From contig NZ_JAESWC010000002.1 of the NCBI RefSeq assembly GCF_016765585.1, forward strand, positions 310,001-374,000: DNA of 64,000 nt. Direction: 5' to 3'. The translations under genes and the position numbers were made by a program. This document shows, piece after piece, positions 1-8,376 of the stretch. The notes beneath the pieces were generated by a model. The model ran no database searches. It saw only the letters and a list, made by a program, of their open reading frames with translations, and was not told the DNA's origin. Numbering within the stretch: position 1 is the first letter of the stretch; every line of letters starts with the position of its first letter. This DNA comes from Clostridium rhizosphaerae. GTDB lineage: Bacteria > Bacillota > Clostridia > Clostridiales > Clostridiaceae.

Positions 1-650
1 CCCCCTGTAAAATTCTAGACTCACTCAAGTAATATTATATATGCACTGTAAACCTTATTGTATTTTAGAACGTTCGCTAGAATTGGTTCAACTGAAGCTG
101 TAAACTTTATAAGCTTTTCACAAGCTTCATCTAATATTTCAGCTCTTTTAATTATAACATATTTTGTAAAAATCCATAGCTAGGCTTACTATATTTTAGT
201 AATTATTATAGGCTATTTTTCCCATAAAAAATCCCTAACCAAGCAATTTTAATGGTTAAGGCATAAACCTCATTTACTTATGGTACGGTTCACTGCATTA
301 TATTCTAAATTTGCTTAATCCATTCTAAAATTAATACCTCGCACCAAACTTCCCGTTATAAACATAATGTCTCATCAAATATTTTAACTTACTTCATTAT
401 CCTACAATCTAGTCCAAATTCCTCCAGAATATTAATTTTTATATCAAATAAATATAAAAGACCGGCCAAAAACTCTACATCAGTTCTTAACCAGCCTCTA
501 TATTCCTTTAATAATTAATTAACTTACTATCCCTAGAAACTTTTCTATTTCATGCTTGATAACTGAAGAGTTGCCGAGCGGTACCTCATTTAAGTGCTAT
601 AAACTACTTGATGCAATTATATTTATCAAAGCTTGTAAGTCAAATAAAAT
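1..650. other. Gene-poor AT-rich stretch
   Basis: I see no convincing protein-coding gene here on either strand. The stretch holds a weak inverted repeat around 234-261 (CCTAACC / GGTTAAGG), a short tRNA-like piece at 565-584, and otherwise AT-rich sequence without long open frames. It is downstream of the riboflavin operon, which ends at the terminator at 651-689. It looks like decayed intergenic DNA; a small RNA cannot be excluded. Confidence 0.5.
565..584 (+). pseudogene. Possible 5' fragment of a tRNA-Ser-like gene
   Basis: The sequence GAAGAGTTGCCGAGCGGTAC matches the usual start of class II tRNAs (acceptor 5' strand followed by GCCGAGCGGT of the D arm). After it, no anticodon arm, variable arm, T-loop (GTTCGAATCC) or CCA region follows, so a complete tRNA is absent. 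Fragments like this can remain after integration or deletion events at tRNA genes. Only about 20 bases match, so chance similarity is possible. Confidence 0.25.
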
Positions 651-689
651 GAGAGTCTGTCTCCACATCCTTTGTGTAGACAAACTCTC
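651..689 (-). terminator. Rho-independent terminator of the riboflavin operon
   Basis: A long imperfect hairpin has arms GAGAGTCTGTCTCCACA and TGTGTAGACAAACTCTC separated by five bases. Read on the minus strand it is followed by a T-rich tract. It begins just past the stop codon of the HAD gene at 697, so it closes the transcript that starts at the FMN riboswitch. Confidence 0.8.
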
Positions 690-696
690 TTTTAAG

Positions 697-1356
697 TTAT
701 AAATATTTAACTAATTCTCTAATATCACCTATTAAAATATCAGCATCATCAAGCTCTTTCTCAAGTGCAAATCCATAACTACAGCCTATAGTATGAATAT
801 TATTTTTCTTTCCAGCTTCTATATCCTGATTTCTATCTCCTACTATCACCATAGCTTCAGGGTAGTTATTTTTAATTATGCTTAATATCTCATGCTTTGG
901 AATAAAATTATATTCATCGGAACAAATCAAGGCTTCAAAATACCTATCCAGCTTAAATAGCTTGCTGTGAGACTCCTTGTAATAGTTTTTGCAGTTACTT
1001 ATAAAAACAAGGTGATATCCTTTATTTTTAAGGTAATTCAATGTTTCTATTGCCCCTTCATAAAGTACAGGTTTTCCCTGTTCAATAAGGCGCTTCATTT
1101 CTTCTCCTATAATGCTGCTGCAGTGCTGTCTCAGCTCCTCGCTAAGATCAGGTATAAATCTTTTCCACATGTCCTGTGGGTTAAAACCAAGCCAATAGCT
1201 TATCTCACTGTTTGACCAATCCCTTTGCTGAACATAGCCTTCTTCTACAAGATACTCATAAGCCTTTCTAAAAGCTGGAGCGTAGATAGCTATACTATTA
1301 TGAAGTGTTCCATCATAGTCAAAAAATATTGTTTTTATATCTTTAAATAATTTCAA
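697..1356 (-). CDS. HAD-superfamily phosphatase, last gene of the riboflavin operon
   Basis: A HAD phosphohydrolase of 219 aa. Motif I is FFDYDGTLHNS (catalytic DxD), motif II is around FISNCKNYY, the motif III lysine lies near PKHEI, and motif IV is VIVGDRNQDIEAG. I chose a TTG start at 1356 because GGTGAT lies just upstream; longer readings run back into ribH. The start is 17 bases past the ribH stop, so the gene is cotranscribed with the rib genes. Inference: it may dephosphorylate 5-amino-6-ribitylamino-uracil phosphate, the step between RibD and RibH that HAD enzymes carry out in other bacteria. A general sugar-phosphate or phosphoglycolate phosphatase role is the alternative. Confidence 0.85.
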   Translation of the reverse strand: MKLFKDIKTIFFDYDGTLHNSIAIYAPAFRKAYEYLVEEGYVQQRDWSNSEISYWLGFNPQDMWKRFIPDLSEELRQHCSSIIGEEMKRLIEQGKPVLYEGAIETLNYLKNKGYHLVFISNCKNYYKESHSKLFKLDRYFEALICSDEYNFIPKHEILSIIKNNYPEAMVIVGDRNQDIEAGKKNNIHTIGCSYGFALEKELDDADILIGDIRELVKYL

Positions 1357-1372
1357 GTTATCACCAACTGGA

Positions 1373-1834
1373 CTAAAATTGTTTAAGTAGGTTTGCCATT
1401 TCAATAGCAGTAACAGCTGCATCATAGCCCTTGTTTCCTGCCTTGGTTCCAGCTCTTTCAATTGCCTGCTCAATAGTATCTGTTGTTAAAACTCCAAATA
1501 TTACAGGTACTTCTGTTTCTAGGGACACGCTTGCAATACCTTTCGATACTTCACTTGATACATAATCAAAGTGTGATGTAGCTCCTCTTATAACAGCACC
1601 TAGGCATATTACTCCATCATATTTATTTGTTTTAGCCATTTTCTTAGCAATTAGCGGTATTTCAAAAGCTCCTGGCACCCAAGTTAAATCAATGTTCTCT
1701 TCCTTAACGCCGTGTCTCTTTAAGGCATCTAAAGCCCCAGAAACAAGCTTACCACCAATAAATTCATTAAATCTTCCTACAATAATTCCAAACTTTAGTC
1801 CTTGTGCAATTAAATCTCCTTCAATTGTTCTCAT
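1373..1834 (-). CDS. ribH: 6,7-dimethyl-8-ribityllumazine synthase
   Basis: The 153-aa protein has the usual length for lumazine synthase, which condenses 5-amino-6-ribitylamino-uracil with 3,4-dihydroxy-2-butanone 4-phosphate and assembles into icosahedral or pentameric shells. Visible signatures are GRFNEFI near the N-terminus, [24 protein letters not shown] (with the catalytic His region) and [10 protein letters not shown]. It follows ribBA by 38 bases and precedes the HAD phosphatase on the same transcript under FMN-riboswitch control. Start ATG at 1834; a GGAGGAATAATAAA ribosome-binding site is upstream. Confidence 0.97.
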   Translation of the reverse strand: MRTIEGDLIAQGLKFGIIVGRFNEFIGGKLVSGALDALKRHGVKEENIDLTWVPGAFEIPLIAKKMAKTNKYDGVICLGAVIRGATSHFDYVSSEVSKGIASVSLETEVPVIFGVLTTDTIEQAIERAGTKAGNKGYDAAVTAIEMANLLKQF

Positions 1835-1872
1835 TTTATTATTCCTCCATTTTCTTCTAGGTTATTGTTTTA

Positions 1873-3093
1873 TTATTTTATTTTATTGCTATCACTAAAG
1901 GTTAACATATGACCAAGCTTTGCTTTCTTAGTTTTTAGATAGTATTCATTTCTTTCATTGTGATTCATCTGGATTGGAACTCTATCAACAATTTCTATTC
2001 CATAGCCTGAAAGCCCCTTAATCTTTCTAGGATTGTTTGTCATAAGTTTTACTTTTTTTGCTCCCAGGTCTGCCAGTATTTGAGCACCAATTCCATAGTC
2101 TCTCATATCCTCAGGAAATCCAAGTGCTAGATTTGCTTCTACTGTATCCATTCCCTGATCTTGAAGCGCATAGGCTTTTATTTTATTTATAAGCCCAATA
2201 CCTCTTCCTTCCTGACGCATATATAGAAGTATTCCTCTTCCTTCCTCTTCAATTTTTCTCATGGCTTCAGCATATTGTTCTCCGCAGTCGCATCTTAGGG
2301 AGCCAAAGGCATCACCTGTAAGGCATTCTGAATGAACTCTAACCAGCACTGGCTCACCATCGGATACATCGCCTTTTACTAAAGCAACATGGTGCTCACC
2401 ATTTAAGGTATTTTCATAGCCAACCATTTTAAATTCACCATATCTTGTTGGCATCTTTGCCTCTGCTGCTCTTTTTATATAAATTTCCTTGTTTCTGCGG
2501 TAGGCAATTAAATCTGCAATTGTTATTATTTTTAGGTTATGTTCCTTAGAATATTCCATAAGTTCTGGAACTCTAGCCATTGTTCCATCTTCATTCATTA
2601 TTTCGCATATGACACCTGCAGGATAGAACCCTGCCAAATCAGCTAAATCTACTGCAGCTTCTGTGTGACCAGCTCTTTTTAGTACTCCTCCCTTCTTTGC
2701 AACTAGCGGAAAAACATGCCCAGGCCTATTAAAGTCTTCTCCTGTAGATTTTGAATCAAGAACCTTTTGGACTGTGAGTGCTCTCTCATAAGCAGATATT
2801 CCCGTAGTGGTCTCTATGGAATCAATAGATACTGTAAATGCAGTTTGGTGAGAATCTGTATTTCTCTCCACCATATAATCAATGTTAAGCTCTTTAAGTC
2901 TCTCCTCTACAACAGGCATACATATTAATCCTCTGCCATACTTAGCCATGAAGTTAATAGCTTCTGGAGTAACTCTCTCCGCTGCCATAAGCAAATCCCC
3001 TTCATTTTCTCTGTCCTCATCATCCACAACAATTATAATTTTACCAGCCTTGATATCCTCTATAGCATCATCTATAGTATTAAACTTATACAT
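1873..3093 (-). CDS. ribBA: Bifunctional DHBP synthase / GTP cyclohydrolase II
   Basis: The 406-aa fusion protein makes both riboflavin precursors. Residues 1 to about 200 form DHBP synthase, with the acidic motif [13 protein letters not shown] and RPGHVFPL. Residues about 205-400 form GTP cyclohydrolase II, with zinc ligands in [15 protein letters not shown] and the RQEGRGIGL loop. The fused order is standard in Firmicutes. The gene lies 13 bases downstream of ribE and is followed by ribH. Nothing appears truncated, and both active sites look intact. Confidence 0.97.
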   Translation of the reverse strand: MYKFNTIDDAIEDIKAGKIIIVVDDEDRENEGDLLMAAERVTPEAINFMAKYGRGLICMPVVEERLKELNIDYMVERNTDSHQTAFTVSIDSIETTTGISAYERALTVQKVLDSKSTGEDFNRPGHVFPLVAKKGGVLKRAGHTEAAVDLADLAGFYPAGVICEIMNEDGTMARVPELMEYSKEHNLKIITIADLIAYRRNKEIYIKRAAEAKMPTRYGEFKMVGYENTLNGEHHVALVKGDVSDGEPVLVRVHSECLTGDAFGSLRCDCGEQYAEAMRKIEEEGRGILLYMRQEGRGIGLINKIKAYALQDQGMDTVEANLALGFPEDMRDYGIGAQILADLGAKKVKLMTNNPRKIKGLSGYGIEIVDRVPIQMNHNERNEYYLKTKKAKLGHMLTFSDSNKIK

Positions 3094-3106
3094 ACTCTAC
3101 CTCCTA

Positions 3107-3757
3107 CTATGCAAATCCATGCTTACTTAAAAAATTCATATCTATCCCTTGCTTAACTGGTGCCTGCTCTTTAGACAAAAGCAGCTTTTCAATATATTTT
3201 CCAACCATATCGCATTCTAGGTTTACTACATCTCCAACCTTCTTCCTAATCAGTGTTGTAACATCCTTAGTATGCGGAATAATTGAAACCTTAAATACGC
3301 TTTCATCTACATAAGCTACAGTTAAGCTTATTCCATCTATGGCAATGGAGCCCTTTTGAACTATATATCTCAAAATTTCTGCATCTGCAGCAATAGTTAC
3401 CCATATTGCATTATCTTCCTTTTCATAGTTAGCTATAGTACCCATACCATCTATGTGGCCGCTTACCATATGTCCACCTAGCCTATCGCCAACTTTTAAA
3501 GCTCTTTCAAGATTAACTTCATCTCCTGGAGACAATAAATGTAGATTGCTTCTTCTCATAGTTTCTGCCATAACATCAACTGCAAAGCTCTTAGAGTTAA
3601 ACTCTGTAACTGTAAGACAAACCCCATTAGTACTTATACTGTCACCAAGCCTTACCTCTTCCAAAACTTTGCCGACATTAATTAGTAATTTTGCAGACTT
3701 AGTTCCCTTAACTATGGATTGAACTCTTCCTATTTCCTCTACAAGTCCTGTGAACAT
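3107..3757 (-). CDS. ribE: Riboflavin synthase alpha chain
   Basis: The 216-aa protein carries out the final step, dismutation of two lumazine molecules to riboflavin. It starts with MFTGLVEEIG, the hallmark N-terminus. The two internally duplicated lumazine-binding domains are visible: the first has SISTNGVCLTV and HMVSGHIDG, the second SIAIDGISLTV and IIPHT. It sits between ribD and ribBA with only short gaps. In Bacillus nomenclature the same gene is often called ribE or ribC. Confidence 0.96.
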   Translation of the reverse strand: MFTGLVEEIGRVQSIVKGTKSAKLLINVGKVLEEVRLGDSISTNGVCLTVTEFNSKSFAVDVMAETMRRSNLHLLSPGDEVNLERALKVGDRLGGHMVSGHIDGMGTIANYEKEDNAIWVTIAADAEILRYIVQKGSIAIDGISLTVAYVDESVFKVSIIPHTKDVTTLIRKKVGDVVNLECDMVGKYIEKLLLSKEQAPVKQGIDMNFLSKHGFA

Positions 3758-3774
3758 TTACTATACACCTCCTT

Positions 3775-4863
3775 CTAAAAATAGCCTTCTACCATTATGT
3801 CGTCACCGAATCTGTAAATCTCAATGTTCTTTAAATGTTCAGCCTCCTTCATTAAAACTTTTCCTAGCCCCCCAACAGGAGTTTTTGCTTCACTTCCTCC
3901 TATAAACTTAGGGGCAATAAAGACATTAGCTTTATCAACAATGCCTGCTTCTATGGTGGAATAATTTAACTCACTGCCACCTTCTATTAAAACACTGTCA
4001 ATTTTTCTTTCACCTAATGCTTTCATCAGGTAATTCAAATCTACTTTTCCATTGTTTGCTCTACATATAATGATCTCTGCACCCTTACTTTTAAGCTTCT
4101 TTAAATTTTCTTCCGATGCCAGCTCTGTTACTGCAACAATTGTTCTTGCTTCAGATTTTATACTCAACACATTTGCCTCAAGAGGTATTCTGGCATAGGT
4201 GTCCACAATAACTCTTATGGGATCGCTGCTTTTGCCTTCCTCAAGTCTGGTATTTAGATAAGGATCATCCTGAAGTACAGTGCCAATTCCAACCATTATT
4301 GCTGCAACTCTATTCCTTAGCATGTGCACATATTTTCGGGATTCCTCATTTGTAATCCATTTGGAGTCACCGGTTCTAGACGCTATCTTTCCATCTAAAG
4401 TCATTGCAATCTTTAAAATGCAGAAGGGCATTTTTGTTGTTATGTACTTTAAGAATATTTCGTTAAGTTTTCTGCTCTCTTCCTCCAAAACCCCTGTTAC
4501 AACCTCAATGCCATTATCTCTCAAGATTTGTATACCTCTTCCTGCTACTTCAGGATTTGGGTCTCCTAACGCTATAACAACCTTTCTTATTCCCTTTTCA
4601 ACTATCCCCTTGGCACAAGGAGGAGTTTTGCCATAATGAGAGCATGGCTCCAAGGTTACATACATAGTTGCTCCTCTTACATCTTCTGTGGCATTTTTAA
4701 AAGCATTTACCTCTGCATGTCCTTGTCCATAAACCTCATGATAGCCTTCGCCTATTATTCTTCCATCTTTAACTATTACTGCCCCAACAAGCGGATTGGG
4801 ATTTGTAAACCCAATACCTTTTTTTGCCAACTCCAAAGCTCTTTCCATATACTTAATATCCAT
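3775..4863 (-). CDS. ribD: Bifunctional riboflavin deaminase/reductase
   Basis: The 362-aa enzyme joins a cytidine-deaminase-like domain (residues about 1-145, with zinc motif HAEVNAFKNA and PCSHYGKTPPCA) to a dihydrofolate-reductase-like domain (about 146-360, with KIAMTLDGKIASRTGDSKW). It converts the GTP cyclohydrolase II product to 5-amino-6-ribitylamino-uracil phosphate. I chose the ATG at 4863 because AGAGGTG lies just upstream. A longer reading to 4959 would run through the riboswitch terminator hairpin. It is the first gene after the FMN riboswitch. Confidence 0.96.
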   Translation of the reverse strand: MDIKYMERALELAKKGIGFTNPNPLVGAVIVKDGRIIGEGYHEVYGQGHAEVNAFKNATEDVRGATMYVTLEPCSHYGKTPPCAKGIVEKGIRKVVIALGDPNPEVAGRGIQILRDNGIEVVTGVLEEESRKLNEIFLKYITTKMPFCILKIAMTLDGKIASRTGDSKWITNEESRKYVHMLRNRVAAIMVGIGTVLQDDPYLNTRLEEGKSSDPIRVIVDTYARIPLEANVLSIKSEARTIVAVTELASEENLKKLKSKGAEIIICRANNGKVDLNYLMKALGERKIDSVLIEGGSELNYSTIEAGIVDKANVFIAPKFIGGSEAKTPVGGLGKVLMKEAEHLKNIEIYRFGDDIMVEGYF

Positions 4864-4928
4864 ATAATCAACACCTCTGAGTATATTGTTACCAATAAAA
4901 AATAACTTTTTCGATTTTTTAAAAATTA

Positions 4929-4955
4929 AAAGCCCTGAAAAAATTTCAGGGCTTT
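4929..4955 (-). terminator. Regulatory terminator of the FMN riboswitch
   Basis: A perfect stem (AAAGCCCTGAAA / TTTCAGGGCTTT) is followed on the minus strand by a T-rich run. It lies between the FMN aptamer and the ribD start. This is the expected off-state terminator: FMN binding should favour it and block transcription of the rib operon. Confidence 0.88.
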
Positions 4956-5029
4956 GCAAAGCATTTTTGGCTATAGCAAATCTACTCCTTCACTAAAAAG
5001 CATAGATTTCAACTATAAACTTATCATTC

Positions 5030-5138
5030 AATCTTCTTCCATCCAGACTTTACTGTCGGCTTCGGAGTTTCACCGAATCTGCCTTACGGCTCGCGGGCTA
5101 TACCGCCGGTAGGGAATTACACCCTGCCCTGAAGATTT
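5030..5138 (-). promoter_or_regulatory. FMN riboswitch (RFN element)
   Basis: The minus strand reads through the classic RFN core: AATCTTCAGGGCAGGGTG, then TTCCCTACCGGCGG, AGCCCGCGAGCC, GATTCGGTG and CCGACAGT. It closes with GAAGATT pairing back to the start as P1. The aptamer lies about 75 bases upstream of the regulatory terminator and 170 bases upstream of ribD. It controls riboflavin biosynthesis in response to FMN. Confidence 0.97.
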
Positions 5139-5157
5139 ATTTAATTTTTATGGGTTT

Positions 5158-5187
5158 ACTATAACACTATTGTTATATTTGTGTCAA
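5158..5187 (-). promoter_or_regulatory. Sigma-A promoter of the riboflavin operon
   Basis: On the minus strand, TTGACA (5182-5187) and TATAGT (5158-5163) are separated by 18 bases, a near-consensus housekeeping promoter. The riboswitch begins about 20 bases downstream of the -10 box, so the position fits the transcript start. Confidence 0.8.
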
Positions 5188-5250
5188 GGAATAAATTTGG
5201 CGCTTAATAACTCTTAGTAGAGGTTTGCCCAGTTAATCTCTACTGATGCA

Positions 5251-5349
5251 CTAACTCCAAATCCTTCTCAATCTCATATTTATACCCCGCCGGGCAAAAG
5301 CACGACACTTCTTGCAGTATCTCTGGTAATCATGGGGTATGAACTTCAT
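5251..5349 (-). pseudogene. Stub of a phage SNF2-type helicase gene
   Basis: A strong ribosome-binding site (AGGAGGTG) precedes an ATG whose first residues read MKFIPHDYQRYC. From memory this is how phage SNF2/DEAD helicases start when they lie next to VapE. The homology breaks after about 12 residues and the frame stops after 32. Neither the GLGKT Walker A motif nor the rest of the helicase follows. It is probably the 5' end of a deleted helicase gene at the end of the phage replication module. The short ORF could still be translated. A search of its first 12 residues against VapE-adjacent helicases would settle this. Confidence 0.5.
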
Positions 5350-5366
5350 GCGGCATCACCTCCTTT

Positions 5367-5418
5367 TAGTCGGAACACTGGGTAGTTTAGATTGCTCATT
5401 TCCACTCACAAACTACCT
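5367..5418 (-). repeat. RBS-associated repeat, partial copy 1
   Basis: This is the promoter-distal part of the dispersed repeat also found at 8.1, 15.6, 24.6 and 49.5 kb. It has the hairpin GGTAGTTTGTGAG...CTAAACTACC and the tail CAGTGTTCCGACTAAAAGG leading into the AGGAGG of the helicase stub. The front hairpin with the mini-ORF is missing. Confidence 0.7.
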
Positions 5419-5553
5419 TCTTTCTCCTTTATATTGAATTTGTCGTCTTTCTTTTATACTCTTACTATATATACTTATTTATGTATATTAAGCATTTTAT
5501 ATATACCTTATATATCTATATATTCTCTATTTATTATTTATATATAGATTTAA

Positions 5554-5700
5554 GTTGACATAGTTAACAAATAGTAATAATACTAGCAATACCAAGGCCT
5601 CAAGCTGTCAACTTTGTTGTCAACTTTATAAAATAGTAAGTTGACAAGGTTGACAATAGAAAGTTGACAAATTTTTGTTAGTTGACAGAGTAAGTTGACA
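5554..5700. repeat. Cluster of eight TTGACA-type heptamers (iteron-like)
   Basis: GTTGACA or its complement TGTCAAC occurs eight times: 5554, 5606, 5618, 5640, 5649, 5663, 5681 and 5694. The first and the last five are GTTGACA on the plus strand; the two in between are inverted. The block overlaps the last codons of vapE and extends beyond its stop. Iterated short words beside a replication gene can be iterons of a phage origin, or binding sites for a regulator. The same heptamer contains a -35 hexamer, so an array of promoters is another reading. Confidence 0.6.
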
Positions 5701-8098
5701 ATTTTATAAACCCTTTTTGCGTTCCATAACAACCTACCCGAAAATTACTTTCGTGCTTTTTCCACCCTGGCTGCTTTTCTAAAATGCTGTTTATTTCTAA
5801 TGCATCAACTCTTTTCATATACTTCAAATCCCCTCCAAAGCATTCGCACCAGATCTCAGCAGTACATATTCTGTCTCTTTGTGCAGTTTCAACATTGCTA
5901 TTTTCATACTCCGAAGCCCAATAAAGCCGCCTTTCATTTAAACTGCGCTTCTCCCAATTTTTCGGAATAGGCTTACTCACAAACTCACGTATGATGCCCT
6001 CCTTAGCATTGCTTTCAGCGTGCGCTTCCTGTTCCCGCTTTCCCTCTGTTTCAGCTTCACCAGTAAGGTAGAGAGTTTCGCCCAATTGCCAGTATAGATA
6101 AGCTTCAGCCCAGATTTGGTCCACTTCCTCGGGCAAGTTGCTCCATACATTTTTAATTGCAGGCTTTATTCCCACATCCACAGGCCAAAAACGTCTGTTG
6201 CCTGTCCTATCCTTTAAAAATTCGCTGTCATTGGTAGTTCCGAAGAATACGCATCTTCTTGGATAAGCCTTTGTTCTCTTTCCAAAGGGCTCTCTGTAAA
6301 TATCCTCAGTTCTGCTTAGAAACTGCTTTACTGCATTGGTCTCTGAACGATTAAAGCCGCTGAGCTCACCTATTTCATTTATCCATATTCCCTGGATCAT
6401 CTCGGAAGCTTCCTTGCCTTCAAAGGTCTGAAGGCTGTCTGAATAAAAGCTTTGTCCTAGTATTCTTAAGAAGGTACTTTTGCCTATGCCCTGAGGTCCT
6501 GCAAGTATGGGCATATAGTCGTACTTACAGCCCGGTGTCATGGCACGTGCCACAGCTGCAGCTAAGGACTTTCGCATAACTGCTCTTGTATAGGCGGAAT
6601 CAACTGCTCCAAGATAATCAGTTAAGAGGGTATCCAGCCTCTTTATGCCATCCCATTGAAGCTTTGTAAGGTAATCCTTCACACGATTAAAGGAATGGTT
6701 GTTGGCACACAGTCCAAGAGCATCATCAACTTTACTTGGACTTACTATGTCATAGGCGTTTTCAACGTACCAGCGGATTCCTTTATCGTCTAGGTCTCCC
6801 CACTGCCTGTTTTCTGTAGTTTTATCCCAAGGCACAGCTCCCATAACCACAGCTCTCCCAGCAAATTCATCAAATGCTATTTTTCCTTTTAAAAGTGGAT
6901 CATTTTCAAAGATAATGAGAAGGTTGTTTGTGGTCTTTGCTATGCCGCCTGTGGCCGGCATTATCTTTAGCTTTGCTATCCATGAAAAATCATCCTTACC
7001 CTCAGATTCCTGAGCTAATGTAAAATCCTGCACTGCCTTTTCGTATCTTTCCTTATTTAATAGAGATGATACACTAGCATCACTAACCGCAAGCTCACAC
7101 ATGGCTGTATAGGAAAGAAGCTTAACAACAGGTGTATCCATCTTTGCTTCATCATCCATTTCACTGAATTTATGAAGCCTTACAAGGTCAAAGGAGTTGC
7201 AGAGCTTCCCACCTGCAGGATCTGTAGAGTGGTGTGAATATAGGAAATTGCCATTTTCATAAACTACTGTTCCTCCTGTAGTTGAGCCACCTGAAAAGGT
7301 GTATCTTCCTGAGCCGTCTGCGCAAGGTATATAAACTCCGGGAAGAAAAACTTCCATAGCTCTGTATATGTCATAGGTTCTGCAAAAGGCTCCTACTACC
7401 CCAGTCTTCTCAATTGGATTCCCTTGCTTGGCTGCCTGCCTTATATGGGTTTGCTGAACTCCTGGAACCTCTGGCCATTCTAAAACATTTCTCCAGTCCT
7501 TGTACATTGAAAGCATTCCATCTGTATCAAGAAAAGGGTTGTCACTATAGGCATAAACATAGTTACTGTCTAGGCAACAGCTTGGCCAATACATAAGCCT
7601 TGAAGCTTCAAAAGTGGTTGGATCGCAGAGCTCTATTCCAATTATTTGAGCCAGTTTTCTTGCTATGGGCTCATACTCATCTGCTGTAGCCGTCCTATTT
7701 AAAGGTACAAGCACACGCAGCCTTGGCTTTACCTCTTCATGTTTCCTTGTAGAATAGACTGCATAGGCACAACCTAAGCCTTCAATTCTTTTAAGTACAT
7801 CCTGTGTGCCTCCAGACTGTATATTATCTAAATCTAAAGTTATAACATCTCTTGTCATCACATTGCTTGCTTTTCTTCTATTGTCTTTAAGCATTCCAGC
7901 CACAAAACCGCCTACATCCTTAAGCTCGTCCTGTTTACTCTTAGGGTAGTTTAGATATTCTGCCAAGGTTTCTGTACTTCTGGCAGGTGTCTTCAGCCTC
8001 TCCACAAGCTCTGACCAATAAAGCTTCTGCTGTGGCCAGAAGGCAGCTTTTCGGCTGCCTGCAGCTGATATGATGATTTGTTTGTCATTTATTAGCAT
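5678..8098 (-). CDS. VapE-family phage primase-helicase protein
   Basis: The 806-aa protein is a virulence-associated-E family phage replication protein. The N-terminal third looks like a bifunctional primase/polymerase domain (VITLDLDN, YAVYSTRKHEEVKPRLRVLVPL). The C-terminal half is a P-loop helicase domain with GPQGIGKSTFLRILG (Walker A), a WINEIGELSGF segment and FFGTTNDSEFL. I start at the ATG at 8098 behind GGAGGGCGACC. An in-frame upstream extension is encoded by the dispersed repeat at 8109-8191 and is unlikely to be real. The gene ends inside the TTGACA repeat cluster. Expected role: initiation and unwinding at the phage origin. Confidence 0.92.
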   Translation of the reverse strand: MLINDKQIIISAAGSRKAAFWPQQKLYWSELVERLKTPARSTETLAEYLNYPKSKQDELKDVGGFVAGMLKDNRRKASNVMTRDVITLDLDNIQSGGTQDVLKRIEGLGCAYAVYSTRKHEEVKPRLRVLVPLNRTATADEYEPIARKLAQIIGIELCDPTTFEASRLMYWPSCCLDSNYVYAYSDNPFLDTDGMLSMYKDWRNVLEWPEVPGVQQTHIRQAAKQGNPIEKTGVVGAFCRTYDIYRAMEVFLPGVYIPCADGSGRYTFSGGSTTGGTVVYENGNFLYSHHSTDPAGGKLCNSFDLVRLHKFSEMDDEAKMDTPVVKLLSYTAMCELAVSDASVSSLLNKERYEKAVQDFTLAQESEGKDDFSWIAKLKIMPATGGIAKTTNNLLIIFENDPLLKGKIAFDEFAGRAVVMGAVPWDKTTENRQWGDLDDKGIRWYVENAYDIVSPSKVDDALGLCANNHSFNRVKDYLTKLQWDGIKRLDTLLTDYLGAVDSAYTRAVMRKSLAAAVARAMTPGCKYDYMPILAGPQGIGKSTFLRILGQSFYSDSLQTFEGKEASEMIQGIWINEIGELSGFNRSETNAVKQFLSRTEDIYREPFGKRTKAYPRRCVFFGTTNDSEFLKDRTGNRRFWPVDVGIKPAIKNVWSNLPEEVDQIWAEAYLYWQLGETLYLTGEAETEGKREQEAHAESNAKEGIIREFVSKPIPKNWEKRSLNERRLYWASEYENSNVETAQRDRICTAEIWCECFGGDLKYMKRVDALEINSILEKQPGWKKHESNFRVGCYGTQKGFIKLSTYSVN

Positions 8099-8108
8099 GG
8101 TCGCCCTC

Positions 8109-8191
8109 CTTTCAGTCGGAACACTGAGTAGTTTAAACCCACTCGCTTCCGCTCGCAAACTACTCGTTAAAGTCCATTTAGGACTTTAACC
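8109..8191 (-). repeat. RBS-associated repeat, copy 2 (mini-ORF MDFNE)
   Basis: On the minus strand the unit begins with GGTTAAAGTCCTAAATGG, forms the stem AAAGTCC/GGACTTT, encodes ATG-GAC-TTT-AAC-GAG-TAG (8177-8160), and then a second stem AGTAGTTTGCGAGCG...TTTAAACTACT. It closes with CAGTGTTCCGACTGAAAGG directly in front of the vapE ribosome-binding site. Confidence 0.85.
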
Positions 8192-8206
8192 TTTATTTAA
8201 ATAAAA

Positions 8207-8242
8207 AACACCGTAAAATTCAGGGGTGAATAATACGGTGTT
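8207..8242. repeat. Palindrome AACACCGTA...TACGGTGTT, left border of sub-array 2
   Basis: Arms AACACCGTA and TACGGTGTT, with a second inner pair ATTCA/TGAAT, form a strong hairpin followed by T-rich sequence on both strands; it could work as a terminator. A near-identical copy lies at 15701-15736. The right arm (GTGAATAATACGGTGTT) recurs inverted at 15293-15309 and 20913-20929, so these sequences frame the two accessory gene blocks. Confidence 0.75.
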
Positions 8243-8376
8243 TTAATAGTTATTTTGTTTTTGTGGTTGTATCGGGATATAAGAAAATATGAAATAACTC
8301 TTACTACAAATTGGAATTTGAGATAATAATCAATCTATTTTCTGCGCACATAATAAACAGGGTTACATCTTCCACA

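Noticed and set aside
8099-8158. Longer VapE start
   Set aside because: The 20 extra residues are encoded by the dispersed repeat; the ATG at 8098 has a good GGAGG.
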